From positions 7,812,001 to 7,876,000 of the forward strand of contig NC_088300.1 of assembly GCF_032854445.1 (NCBI RefSeq): 64,000 bases of DNA. The letters are read 5' to 3'. The first letter of the stretch is position 1; each line of letters opens with the position of its first letter. The stretch comes from Liolophura sinensis. Taxonomy: Eukaryota > Mollusca > Polyplacophora > Chitonida > Chitonidae. The notes under the pieces are model-generated. The model did no database searches, had not been told where the DNA came from, and worked only from the letters and a program-made list of their open reading frames with translations. This document shows, piece by piece, positions 13,501-24,584 of the stretch. A program made the position numbers and the translations under genes.

Positions 13501-16500
13501 CTAGCCAAAATGAAAATTATGGTCGTAAAGGATATCGAAAGAGAGGATATTGATTTCTACTGTAGGGTGAGTACAGAGGGATCAGGTCTTGTGTAACAGA
13601 AATATTAGGTCTTAACGAGGTAAACTGACAAGTAAGTGAAATGTTTATAGCACCATGCTTACTTGCAAGAATTTTAAAATAATTAATAAAAACTAACAGA
13701 AGCTGAAGATTTCTTGGTGTCTGCAAGGGTGCAGTTGTTGTAAAAAGGCTGTTATGAACAATTTTCAATAGAGGTAAAGTTAATGGAGGATCAGTATATT
13801 GCAAGGGTAGAGTTTGAACAAATATAAGGTTTCTGTAAGTATTTGCTTTGTTATAATTCATAAAATTGCTCACTTTATTCAGATTTATACTTTAGTTTAC
13901 TGTTTTGTTTGGTTGACAGAGTTTAGGCCTAAGGCCCATAGCCAGCATAGATCACTTTGTACCTGAGAATCTGGGTTCAGCTGAGCTGGTGGAGGAGATC
14001 CCAACTGGCACCAGCAAGATACTGAAGGTAAACATCTGGGTAGTACTAGGGTGTGGGGAGAGATCAAAGATATCCATATTTATTACAAACTTAATTCAGT
14101 CCAGTGTCTTTTAGGGCCTTGAAGGCCCACGCTTACAGCAGATTTCCACAGTTGAAGGCCCATGCTTATGGCAGATTTCCACAGTTGAAGGCCCATGCTT
14201 ATAGCAGATTTCTACAGTTGATAATGTATCTTTGTTTAGATCAGCTTGTTCTAAAAATTTAAAAATGCACATTGATGGAGATGACCTTTTTCTTTTTTCT
14301 ATCATAATATACCTGTAGATGATCTGAATATTGGTAAATTATGGTTTGTTGACTTGTGTATGTAAGATGATGCTGTATTTCCTAACACAGTGTATATGCT
14401 GATGATTTTATTGGACAGGTAACCGGTATTGTGAATGCTGGGAAGACGGTGTCTGTGTTAATACGAGGCTCAAACAAACTCGTCTTAGAAGAGGCTGATC
14501 GTTCCCTTCATGATGCATTGTGTGTGATCAGATGTTTGGTGAAGAAGAGGTAAGGGAATGGAAACCTGCGTGAAGTATGCATATTGTGGGTTGATGCTTA
14601 TTTAAATTAAAGTTGACGCTAATATTGACTTTATGATTTGTCAATCTAAAAATATATTCTGTGAATAAAAAAATTGTGTCTGTAATTTTTATTCTAGAAA
14701 TTACGTTGTATAGCGACTTGGGCCTCTCCATAAAAGCTGGCGGCCAGCGGGTTACGTATGCTTGTTTTTGGTCGTACCACTGGATGTATTGGGCAAGGTT
14801 TCCACCGATCAAATAATATACCTACAAGTAAACTGTCACCTTCATCTTTATTGGCAACTGCTGCCATAGTTTGCCAAATGCTGGAGTTAGTTGGAATTCC
14901 AGAAGTAAACGTTAGACCTACTTGTGTGTGTATGTACACATATCGCGTCTCCCTTTTGTTTTTCCCGTTGCCAGGCTGTACAATAATATAACATTTGCAC
15001 TGATTGGCTACATGATGGTTGACAAACTCATACTGTCTACGCCATGCTTTGACTTCTGTGGCTGTTTACAATATGAAGCGAAGTTCCCGCCAAATTACTT
15101 TGGCAGATGCTTTTAAGAGAAGCAGGAACCAACAACCAATCAGCCAACACAGTTGCCATCGTTTCCATATTAGGATATACAGTGAAAGTTTATTAGGAAC
15201 TAAGTCAAACTTTGTTTAAACATTAAAGGAGAAGAAAACTTAAAATTATGACACCATAGGCAAATACAAAATTGCCATTACAAATTGAAATCAAACAGGA
15301 TTCAAAAATAAAGGTAGTCCATGTTTTATTTCACAATATTAAAGGAGAAATAAACTAAAAAATTATGACACTATAGGCTGAAAAGAGCACTTTTGTTTTT
15401 CTATCTGGTGGTACCTGCTGCATAATTTTGTGATCTTTTTTTGCCATACATGTAAAGCCTGAAAACTGCAAAGCTGGCATAAATTGCGGATTCCATCTCG
15501 TTCCTCCATCTTTAACACCCTGTAATTTATGCTGAGGGTGTGTTGCCTCTCGCCCAATGAGAGTCATTAAAACTGCCGACTTGTTCATGTGAACTCAGAC
15601 CTACGTCCAACATTATGGTTTCCCGATCGTCATGCGGAAGATGAACTGCACGGTTCGCTACCTTCTGTGAAGAGATTTCGGGACTAGTTCTTAGGCAAAA
15701 TGGAGTCGCCCACAGCGGATTTTGGCGCTTACTTTATTTATAATTTATCAACTTGAGGTACAAATCAGAATTTTTTTATGGCATGCACCTGAAAACGCAT
15801 ACTCATTTCAGTGGTATTTGTTTGATATTAAACTTGTCTTCTCCTTTAAAAGCTGCATGTTGCAAGGAGTAATAGAAGTAAAAATAATAAACATAATTCA
15901 TTATCGGACGTACAAATTATGACATGAATGGTTGTGTGGTTTCCAATGTTACTTATTGTCTTGAATATCACAAATTCACTGTACAATGACGGTGATATAA
16001 TTGGTGATATTCAATAGCAAACGGCTTAAAACGGCAGAGAATGTCTTTTGGAGCATGTTACGAAAATGGCGATCTGGGGACCACCGGCTCTCTTGCTAAC
16101 ACTCCCCTCGCTGTGCGTGGCAGCCCCCGGAAAGTAACTCATCATACAGGTGTTTCAAAAGGTGTGGAGAGCCCTGGTGACTGAAGTCTGACTTTTACTG
16201 AGCAAATGTACATCATTGTGAGTGCAGTGATAAATTTCTGTCTGTTAGAATCCTGAAGTGTATTATTACGCAGGTTTGTGTATGTTTGACCAGGGCTTTG
16301 ATAGCAGGAGGAGGTGCCCCAGAGATTGAGTTGTCCTTAAGGCTGATGGACTATGCCAACACACTAACAGGGATGGAGCAGTACTGCTTCAGGGCCTTTG
16401 CTGAGGCATTGGAGATCATTCCCTTCACGCTGGCAGAGAATGCTGGGCTGAACCCCATTGCCACAGTCACAGAACTGAGGAACAGACATGCTCAAGGGGA

Positions 16501-17569
16501 GAAAACTGCTGGGATCAATGTCAGAAAGGTTGGTCATAGTGGATAGTCTTATATATAGGTGGTCAGCATAATGTCCATTTATACTTCATAGCACATATCT
16601 ATTTTAAGCCGAATTAATATAATACGCAAGACTAGTTGAGGTATTTTGTGAACGCGATACATTCACAGTTTCCTTTTTTGAAATAGTGAATACATAAAGC
16701 TGTCTGTGGTGCTAGACAAACCATTAAGTGTACATTATTTTGTTACCACATCCCTTTGCCAGTATAGTTGGTAGAGAGAGATGTAGCACTTTTGTGGACT
16801 GTAGGTGTCGAGTTGAAGTGTTTTTTTTGGTCTACTTCTACTGGAGACTTATGGTCGGATCTAATCAGAACATGTGTTGTGTAAGGAAGGAATGAATGTG
16901 AATTCAACATATTTGACATGTCTATTTTTTTTTTTCTTTATTCTTCCACATAGGGGGCCATCACTAATATCCTGGAAGAGAATGTAGTCCAGCCATTGCT
17001 GGTATCAACTAGTGCGGTGTATTTGGCATCAGAGACTGTTCGCAGTATCCTCAAAATTGATGATATTGTAAGTAAAATGTATTACATACAAGATAAATAT
17101 TTTAAGGGTTGGAAAAGATATCCAATTTATATTCTCCTGTTTGTAGCATTTCACAGCCATATTTTTGTAGTTGGTCTTGACATAGGCCCTTGCGGACAAA
17201 GCAATCCTGTATGGTTTTGCAGGGGAGTATTAACCATTATGGTGGAGTCCAGATGTAACATTGTGCAGGAGTCCAAATGCTTAGCTGTTTTGTAATTTCT
17301 CTATAGAAATGTCCTACTTTCTCGTTGCCGGTGGTCATCCACTATCTGGTTTAGATGCACCTCTCACTGGTTCATCTGCAGCTTTTAGTCAGGAGGATAG
17401 TCAGTTACCTGGCAAGGTGTGGTAGATTTCCACTCAAACCCAGTTGCGTCCATCCAGAAACTTGTCTGCCTTCACGTATGTGAAACATACTTGAGTACTG
17501 CGCGGAGCACCAATTGAGTCAGAATCCGTTTCTGCTTATTTACAGGTGAACTGTGGAGGGCACAGATGA
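7572..17569 (+). CDS. CCT4: CCT4, T-complex protein 1 subunit delta, complete, 14 exons, 533 aa
   Basis: Delta subunit of the cytosolic chaperonin TRiC/CCT, an ATP-driven double ring that folds actin, tubulin and WD40 proteins. Exons: 7572-7671, 8466-8518, 8753-8842, 10852-10960, 11322-11464, 11918-12039, 12380-12515, 12805-12944, 13470-13566, 13920-14027, 14419-14549, 16294-16528, 16954-17067, 17546-17569. The sum is 1602 bp in one frame, ending VNCGGHR and TGA. All introns are GT-AG. Visible group II chaperonin motifs are [27 protein letters not shown] (ATP-binding and hydrolysis, about residues 92-99), RDALCVIR-like [25 protein letters not shown] and [10 protein letters not shown]. The length agrees with the usual ~539 aa. 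Start [18 protein letters not shown] precedes the conserved [13 protein letters not shown]. The only odd point is the very short last coding exon (7 residues plus stop), as in other CCT4 tails. Confidence 0.97.
8098..8160 (+). mobile_element. tRNA-like SINE head fragment in CCT4 intron 1
   Basis: GGTGGTCTGATGGTTAGAGG followed by CGGCCTCGAAATCAGGAGAC and a degenerate B box (GGGTTGTACC) resembles the heads of mollusc tRNA-derived SINEs. No body or tail follows, so this is a truncated copy. Confidence 0.55.
8843..10851. other. CCT4 intron 3, no recognised element
   Basis: This 2.0 kb AT-rich intron shows short open frames on both strands with no family resemblance and no convincing repeat structure by eye. 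Confidence 0.5.
14120..14222. repeat. 33-bp tandem repeat, 3 copies, CCT4 intron 10
   Basis: The segment starting GAAGGCCCA recurs at 14121, 14154 and 14187, an exact 33-bp step, with few substitutions. Because 33 is a multiple of three, the minus strand shows a repeated 11-residue peptide, which is an artefact. Confidence 0.85.
14700..15220. other. possible decayed transposon in CCT4 intron 11
   Basis: Overlapping open frames lie on both strands of an otherwise AT-rich intron. A plus-strand frame from 15072 begins [19 protein letters not shown], which resembles the short basic leader found at the N terminus of some hAT/ZMYM-type transposases. No transposase domain follows before the next element at 15224, and no terminal repeats were found. 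The assignment is weak. Confidence 0.25.
15224..15856. mobile_element. MITE-like element with TTAAAGGAGAAG termini
   Basis: The left end reads TTAAAGGAGAAGAAAACTTA and the right end reads CTTGTCTTCTCCTTTAAAAG, which is its approximate inverse. The left-end sequence, including AATTATGACAC and TATAGGC, occurs twice (about 15224 and 15340), suggesting a partial copy followed by a second copy or a terminal duplication. No transposase is visible. It lies in CCT4 intron 11. Confidence 0.6.
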
Positions 17570-17887
17570 AAGGATCCGGTTTTTCCTCGTCATTTCCATT
17601 AATCTGTTAAAGATGAACAAGCCAGCGCTATCCCGGTTCTGTCAAAATGTTTTGTCAGATTTCTTCACCATGTATAGTGCCATATGAGGACACCTCATGG
17701 ATAATGTTCCTGGATAATGGCAGGATTTCTGCAAATCTTAATGTGTCCTCTTCAACGCATCTGAACCATAGTGCTAATGGGTATTGATTTTTTCTAGAGT
17801 CTGTTTATCTGGAGTGTCCGCCATTTATCTTCCTGTAATTTATGTTTATTTGTATGACCAAATACTGCAGATAATGCTAAAATTTGT

Positions 17888-17943
17888 AATAAAATATTTG
17901 TAAGTGTTGATGGGAATATTACAAGAAAAAAAAAATCAATAAA
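17888..17943 (+). terminator. CCT4 polyadenylation signals
   Basis: Two AATAAA hexamers lie at 17888-17893 and 17938-17943, about 320-370 bp after the CCT4 stop codon and inside AT-rich sequence. Either could end the CCT4 mRNA; the cleavage site itself is not visible. Confidence 0.6.
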
Positions 17944-19153
17944 CTTGGATTATATATGCTCGGCTGCTAATTTTCTCTGGTGTATGCTGAAGCTAATTTG
18001 TTTCACAAGCTGTTCTGATGGTGATTTTGGCAGATAAAGGCAAAACCTAAATGTGCTTGAGGCTTTTCAGTGAGTGTTTTGTTCCTTCACAAGGTGTACC
18101 CTGGTTATTCTTGGGGCTGTTTCCTGTCCGCAGAAGGTTAATCCCTCCTGAGGTTTCCTTCATTTAGAGCATACCTTAGAACGGTAATCCGGTGGTACGT
18201 TTAGATGGAGATACGTTTGCTTGTTGGTTTATAGGTACTTGTATACGTGTAATCCTTACCATCGATATCATAAGCCAAGCAGCGTAGCGATACAGCTGTT
18301 GGGTAACCAGATAGTTCATTTAGTTTTTTGTCTCCACGGCGGGGGATATTGAGATCCAGTTGTGCCTCTGTCCGTATATTCGTTAATCATATTCGTCCAC
18401 AATCATTGCTTGTCGTTCTCGACGAACAGTTTTCCTGCTATGTCAAATTTTCGCGCACATCACAGTGGCGATGCTCGGACATTTTGTTCCTATTTTCGGC
18501 CCATTTTGTGGCCCATTACCGTTAAAATGCCAGTACGTGTATCCAATATTGTGTATACGAATTCTATACAAGACTAAGAATTTGAACGATTTCGACAATT
18601 TGAATGAACATCATAACTACCAGAGTAATGCCATATCGATACTTTTTGGCCAACTCCAAATAGGGATAATACGTATGTAGCTTGAGCCTCGCGGTATACC
18701 GTATATGGACGGCCTTAAAGCGGAATTCAGGTAGCCTTCATGTAACTTCTGAGTACCAGAGTAACTTACGTTCATTGTTAGCGGTCTTCCCCGCAAATGA
18801 CCATTTGCATTAGCAATTACATACCTTGTATTGCACAGTAAATCGGACGCACTTGGATATCTAACGAAAGACAACTTCTCGAAGTAGACTGGCTGCATGC
18901 CTTAGTCTGATATAATGCCGCCTCCTCTCATGCATGAAAACCGTTACATTATACGAAGGGTGCTGCACATACGTTGTTTAGGACGACGGGGACAAAATAA
19001 GAGATTTATTTTATACTGCTCGAAGTATAAAGCTGATAGTGATATCGCGACGTTTCAGAAAGGCATAATTACAGTATTAGATGACGTGTGATAATGCATG
19101 GAATGAATGATAAACAGTCGCGTGACGAATAGTCATTAAGTGGATGTACATAT
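17944..19153. other. intergenic DNA, nothing recognised
   Basis: 1.2 kb downstream of CCT4. Open frames of 60-90 residues occur on both strands, but none has recognisable domains, splice context or codon structure. Confidence 0.5.
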
Positions 19154-19325
19154 GTGTCTTGGGGCAGGTGCTACCGCCACTATGCGGAAGACCCCAGACA
19201 TGACACCCCACCCACTCGCATAATACTGACACCGGGCGAACAAGTGCGGCTTGCTTTCTCTAACCTTTCAGAGCAAAGCGAGGCAGCAACAAGTGCCATT
19301 TTTAAAGTCTTTGGTCCCGTCTGTC
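19154..19325 (-). mobile_element. tRNA-derived SINE (family 2), truncated copy
   Basis: Read on the minus strand it contains GGCACTTGTTGCTGCCTCGC, then a block ending GCGAGTGGGTGGGGTGTCAT and a GTCTTCCGCAT segment. The same order occurs on the plus strand at 61240-61410 (TTTGTTGCTGCC, GTGACTGGGTGGAGTGT, GTCTTCGGCAT) and partly at 49868-49915. The tRNA head and 3' tail are not clear in this copy. Confidence 0.75.
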
Positions 19326-20056
19326 CCGACTTAGAAACTAACGCGCTATATCCATTACAGGCCACCGAAGCGGTCGATCATTTAACGATGTACGAGGCGC
19401 AAGTGTTCGTGTAAAGACTTTCCATGTCGATAGTCAATTTAGTATGGCCGCTCCTATTCCGACATTTGGTATAGCGGATCCGACGTGATGTAAATGTGTG
19501 CAAGATTGCATCATCACATGGAGAAGGCAAGGCTACAATATTCTTGCAATAGTCATAATTATCGTTCAAAACACGTGCAGGTGTATACGTGACGTGAAAT
19601 GAAGTTAGTAGCCGACTATACATTCTTCAAAATTAAGGGACAAGATTTCGATAGGATACGGAGTGGGAATAGATTTGACTATTTCAGAACGATGAACCAG
19701 TGAAAAGAAGGGCAACAATACAAGATTCAAATTTTCGTGATATTGCTCTTGGTTCCTGCTGCGTGTGCAATCTAGTATGAGAGCAGCATTCCATATTGAA
19801 AACTGTAAACCAAATAAGCTGGCTACTGATGCTTCGACTTCTTGGCGAAGTCTTCAGTAATCTTCGAAGATTTCAATGACTACATACATCCCGACGTAAA
19901 GGACGAACTCACCAAATGTGCAAGAGGAGTTGAAATATCTTTTGCAACAAATTTGAGATCAGACAAGCAAATATGTTTGCTATAGGCTCACCTAGAAATC
20001 TGAAAAATGTTTAGAGCTTGAGGTTATCTTAGCATCCAGACTGGAAGCAATAGACC
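19326..20056. other. intergenic DNA, nothing recognised
   Basis: No domain-bearing reading frame, tandem repeat or inverted-repeat element was found here by eye. Confidence 0.45.
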
Positions 20057-20084
20057 AAAAAAAAAAAAAAAAAAAAAAATAAAG

Positions 20085-20390
20085 ACCGGCCCCGATGGTT
20101 CAGTTGGCAGAGCGTCCGCTTCGCAGACGGTAGATCCATGGTCAATCCTGGGGCGTGTCACACCTTAAAAGAGAAAGTTGTCGCTTCCTCACTTGGCGTT
20201 CAGCGTTAAGGAGATATTGCAATGACCGATATCAGTATATTGGCTCAGGTGGTGCGATTTACTTGCCTGTGGTAAGTCGTCTCATTGAAGCAGTATTAGA
20301 TAAAAGAGCGGTGGAAATCCGTCCTGCAACAAGGAGGCACATCACACATACATGCGCTCTAAGACTGACTGAAAATTGTTCAGTATGATG
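20085..20390 (+). mobile_element. tRNA-derived SINE (family 3)
   Basis: The head GGCCCCGATGGTTCAGTTGG plus CAGAGCGTCCGCTTCGCAGA can fold as D and anticodon arms (GTCCG/GACGG stem around CTTCGCA). The B-box region (GGTCAATCC) departs from the tRNA consensus, so this is not a functional tRNA gene. The body contains CGCTTCCTCACTTGGCGTTC and AAGAGCGGTGGAAATCCGTC. A 23-bp A run just before it (20057-20079) looks like the tail of another retroposed sequence or a target-site poly(A). Confidence 0.75.
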
Positions 20391-20689
20391 TTAAATCCTA
20401 AACTGAAATGACACTTTTATCCGAAACAGATAACCCATCAATGTTGAAACATTTAGGCATGTTCTTGCATTGTCCACGTCCTATTAGATCATTCAGTACT
20501 TTCTTAGTTCCTATAATATTGTGATTTTCATCACAGTTTATTCCGGTACTTCCTATATTGGATGATGGTCGGTATATCAGCAGATTTCAAATATTTGCGA
20601 TAAAATTTGTTGTTTTTCAAATACAGGCTGTAAATTACACAGGTTTGCGAATGTGTTTCGATGGGCTGCGTATGGTCAAGACAGGAAAG

Positions 20690-21115
20690 CTAGCATATTT
20701 CAGCCGTTGATACTTTCCCAGTAAAACAGAATAATGCGTCATTCACATTATTCGATGATAGAACCTCATACCAATCTATATTCTGAACATTTTCTTTAAA
20801 CAAACTGACTTGTTCTGGAGTTTTTTTTTTTCGCCAAGAATATATCTGTTGATGTTGGTAATTCCAACAACACAGACATCTGACGGAGTAGCGATATCCA
20901 CAAGACTGATATTCACCGTCTTCATCGAAAAAAGAAAGAACATTGCATACTTTGTTAGACTCAAATGAGCTATTAACATAGAGTGCAACACCTCCTCCAT
21001 TCCCTTTATCTCGGCAGGCAGAATATAAAGTGTAGCCTGGCATCGAATAAAAGCATCCGGTTAATGGGACAAGCCAACTTTCCGAAAATCCAAGGACTGA
21101 AAAGTTAAGATTGAG
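20690..21115 (-). pseudogene. non-LTR retrotransposon endonuclease fragment
   Basis: The minus-strand frame runs through FSVLGFSESWL, then PGYTLYSACRDKGNGGGVAL and YVNSSFESN. This is the layout of the apurinic-like endonuclease of CR1/Jockey-type LINEs (a SETWL-like motif, then GY-N-R-GGGV-YV). Further on, NIDWYEVLSSNNVNDALFCF resembles the W-DV-DVN-A-F linker before the reverse transcriptase. Far too few residues separate the two blocks, so the middle is deleted and no reverse transcriptase follows. The clade assignment is an inference. Confidence 0.7.
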
Positions 21116-21552
21116 AGCATAGATAAAGAATGTAATTTCGTCAAAATTTTTAGCTTAGCCACCGACAGTTAAGCGTAAGGTCGAAATTGATTTTGATAGT
21201 CGTAATTCAGGATTTCTAGGTGTTGAGCTGAAACTTTTGGAGCTACAGCAGTTGACAGGTTGAAGTGAAACGCGTCTCCGTCTACATCTAAAAGGGCAGA
21301 GCTTCCGGACCCAGGCCCCTAATATCTTGCGTGTTATAAACTATTACCCGAAGCCTGTGGTGTTGACCAGAAAGACGTGAACATGCATTGGTATTCTTCA
21401 TGGCAGTTTTCAACTTCCCATCAAATTCCAAAACACATCAGTACATAGGCCTAGTACATGCACGCATCCTTGATTGTATAAGCTTAGGGTGACTAACGAA
21501 TTTCGTCTATGGATTACTGGAAGACACCATAGCTTTTACATGAAAGAACGTG
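21116..21552. other. intergenic DNA upstream of the Ginger-like element
   Basis: Continues the LINE-like AT-rich sequence without a readable frame. I see no gene or repeat boundary apart from the TATA target duplication at 21553-21556. Confidence 0.4.
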
Positions 21553-21956
21553 TATATATTACAGGCAATCTGTGTAATCAGTCATTACGCGTAATGGCTA
21601 AACAAATCAGTCATTTCGTGAAGTGCCTGTGAGGATCAGGCAATACGAGTAATGACTAAAAATTCCAGTCATTACGCGAAATGACTAAAAATCATGGTCA
21701 GGCATTGTGTGAAATGACGAAAGGCTATAAACCATCAGTTGAATATAAAAAGTTTATTGACGATTGATCATGATGAAGTAAATCATGAAGTAAAGTCAAA
21801 AGCACAAAATTAAGTCATACATCACAGTTAAAATCATACACAATGAAAGTCTTACAGTCAGTTCACTTTAAAAAATACTACATGTAGTTGGTTAGTATTA
21901 CGAGTCATTTATTTTTGCACATTAGGCTGCTGTGACACCGGCTGAAGCGTTTTATT

Positions 21957-23380
21957 TTACTTTTTAAAACACTTGCACCTATTGGTTCCACATCTCTTGG
22001 AGCCTGCACAATTGCACCGTACATATCCCTGACCACCGCAGCTTGATTCCATATGTACAGCCTGGCGTAGTGTTACCTTCTTCGTACAGTCTACATCAGA
22101 GTCAGTAACTTTCCTTTCAGAATCCCAGCTTTAACACAAATGGTGTACATGTCATTCTCATCACAGTCCATTATCATTCCCAGAATATTACGTGAATCAC
22201 CACGTCCCCTATCCACAAGAAGAATAGGTACAGCCACATTGTCTCCCACCTTACCACTGGCTAGTTCCACACGACTCCTCTTGACCATACGCTGAGCTTG
22301 TGTCATCTGGGCAGATCTGGCACCATTTCTTTCACTTGAAATGTTTTGTAGGGGGTCACTTTATAGATCTGAGGATACGACAGCTGGATCATTGTCACTG
22401 CTCATCAACTGGCAGACTAGCTGGAGGTGCAAAGCCCATGTCAGTAGTTTGTGTCGGTTCCTGACTGGTGGTTTGTGTTGGTTCCTGGGTGGTAGTTGGT
22501 GTCAAATCCTGGGAGGTAGTTGGTGCCGGTTCCTGACTGGTTGTTGGTGTTGGCTTAAGATTAGAATATGCTAACACTAGATCATCCTCACTTTGCATTC
22601 GTTCAACAACCTCAGTCGGCAAAGATGATGATGTTAGGCCAACTTTAGCTCCACACCCAAACATAGCGGCATATGGTGGTCGCTGGATTCCAGAATGCAA
22701 ACTGTAATTTTTCTGGAAATGCACAAATTTGACGCCTACAGACCAATCATTTGTGTTATTATCTCCCATCCAAGCAACAAGCATATCCTTAATGTCACCA
22801 TTTGCTCTTTCAACAGAGCCTTGACTTTGAGGGTGTCGAGGTTTACCGTGTACCATGATAAGTCTTGGCCAACTAGTTTCAGTTCAGAGATTCCTTCAGC
22901 AGCAAATTCACTTCAATTTCAACAGAGCCTTGACCTTGAGGGTGTCGAGGTTTACCGTGTACCATGATAAGTCTTGGCCAACTAGTTTCAGTTCAGAGAT
23001 TACTTCAGCAGTAAATTCACTTCCATTTCAACAGAGCCTTGGCCTTGAGGGTGTCGAGGTTTACCGTGTACCATGATAAGTCCTGGCCAACTAGTTTCAG
23101 TTCAGAGATTACTTCAGCAGTAAATTCACTTCCATTTCAACAGAGCCTTGGCCTTGAGGGTGTCGAGGTTTACCGTGTACCATGATAAGTCTTGGCCAAC
23201 TAGTTTCAGTTCAGAGATTCCTTCAGCAGTAAATTCACTTCCATTTCAACAGAGCCTTGGCCTTGAGGGTGTCGAGGTTTACCGTGTACCATGATAAGTC
23301 TTGGCCAACTAGTTTCAGTTCAGAGATTACTTCAGCAGTAAATTCACTTCCATTGTCGCTCAGGAGGGAAGACACAGTTT
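21957..23380 (-). pseudogene. Ginger/KRBA2-like DDE integrase, truncated and frameshifted
   Basis: Minus-strand fragments in order: SLLSDNGSEFTAEVISELK (second catalytic Asp in DNGSEF) at about 23365-23300; MVHGKPRHPQSQGSVERANG with the third catalytic acid in GSVERAN at about 22850; KFVHFQKNYSLHSGIQRPPY; a Thr/Gln/Pro-rich linker; VDRGRGDSRNILGMI (22306-22091); and a Cys-rich tail ending RCNCAGSKRCGTNRCKCFKK with stop at 21959-21957. The region before the second Asp is absent, the DNG-to-SVER stretch is multiplied by a 109-bp tandem array, and the tail is in a different frame from the core. This is an integrase of the type annotated KRAB-A domain protein 2-like in invertebrates. Confidence 0.82.
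22811..23355. repeat. 109-bp tandem array inside the integrase gene, 5 copies
   Basis: GAGGGTGTCGAGG begins at 22829, 22938, 23047, 23156 and 23265, an exact 109-bp spacing with very few substitutions. The unit spans the integrase stretch from SEFTAEV to QGSVE. Because 109 is not a multiple of three, the array destroys the frame. High copy identity suggests recent expansion. Confidence 0.95.
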
Positions 23381-23793
23381 CGGGGCTTAATTGCCATGTG
23401 CTAAGGGATTAAGAAGAAGTCGCTTGGGGAAGCCACTCAATCTGGGAAGCCACTCTCACTCTTAAGAACACTTCATTTGGCGTGTTTAAAAAGGCCATAT
23501 TACATCTGCAACCACTGTACTACTTGTTGTATGATCATACTGGTATCGAGATCAAAGTAATCAGATAATAACAACATTGTCGTTTTATGTGTTACACACA
23601 TTGCCTGGTTTGCAGAATTTGCATTCAGGCATTTTGTGTAGAAGAAAGGTATGATTTTTAGTCATTTCGTGTAATGATTGGAATTTTTAGTGATTACTTG
23701 TATTGCCTGGTGCTCACAGGCACTTCACGAAATGACTGATTTGTTTAGTCATTACACGTAATGACTGATTACACAGATTGACTGTAACATATA

Positions 23794-24572
23794 TAACACC
23801 ATGCAAACGTGCATGCATGCATGAAAACTTCCTCACTGGATCCATTTCAACATTAACATTTTTATACTCAACATCACTTTTTGATTGAAGTCAAAATCTA
23901 AAGATGATTTTGATTACCGTCATTTATTTTAATGTTCATTTCAATTTTTTTAATTACATGTTCGTGAATTTGATAGAAGAATTCGAAATAACCGCTAAAC
24001 GAATTTAGGCCTATATACATTAACATACATGCATGCGGTGCTTCCATACAGGTGCGTACGGGGGTCTTACAGTGTCCTTTAGAAACCTAATTTTCTGCAG
24101 ATGAATTTAAAATAGAAAAAGTGCACAGGAGACGATCTGATTCTAAACTCTGGTTGACTCGATCTACATGCAATCTGATGCTACCTGGGTCAACACGTGC
24201 ATGTAGGAGCATAAACACGTAGACAAAGTCACCAGTGCATGCTTCAACGTTTCCAATAAGTTATAGTTTAAACATTGTATTTATGGCATTCTCTCATTTA
24301 CGTTACACAGATATGCTGTTCTGATGAGCCATTCACACGATCGTTGTAAACTATATACATGCAGCATCTGAAATTTCCATTACTGAAGTTGCACAAGTAC
24401 ATGCGCTTACAACTATAATCTTAGGAGTCCATGCAGTTCCTCCACATGATGTAGGCCTGCATGCAAGCTACAACATATTCATGAAACTTCGTGATCCGGG
24501 TTCCTTTTCAAGCTGCATGCATGAATAAAATCAGGAGAAACCGCTCCATTGGTGCACTCAGTGTTATAGCTG
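23794..24572. other. intergenic DNA, nothing recognised
   Basis: AT-rich sequence with many ATGCATG-like words between the transposon and the 89-bp satellite. I see no coding frame. Confidence 0.45.
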
Positions 24573-24584
24573 GTGAAAAGTCGT

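Larger units (their letters stand above)
21557..23789. mobile_element. Ginger/KRBA2-like DNA transposon, degenerate, with TATA target duplication
   Basis: The left terminus TATTACAGGCAATCTGTGTA and the reverse complement of the right terminus, TGTTACAGTCAATCTGTGTA, match and extend as imperfect inverted repeats for about 150 bp (21557-21725 and 23640-23789). TATA flanks both ends (21553-21556 and 23790-23793), the 4-bp duplication expected for Ginger-type elements with retroviral-like integrases. Inside lies a minus-strand integrase remnant. The subterminal DNA repeats short GTCATT-CG-AATGAC palindromes. The N-terminal half of the integrase is missing, so the element cannot be autonomous. Confidence 0.85.

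Noticed and set aside
20090-20155. Possible tRNA gene
   Set aside because: D and anticodon arms look reasonable but the B box and acceptor stem do not, and a SINE body follows; it is a tRNA-derived SINE.
22341-22574. Plus-strand frame with WC-rich repeats (FLTGGLCWFLGG)
   Set aside because: Antisense of the Thr/Gln/Pro-rich integrase linker.
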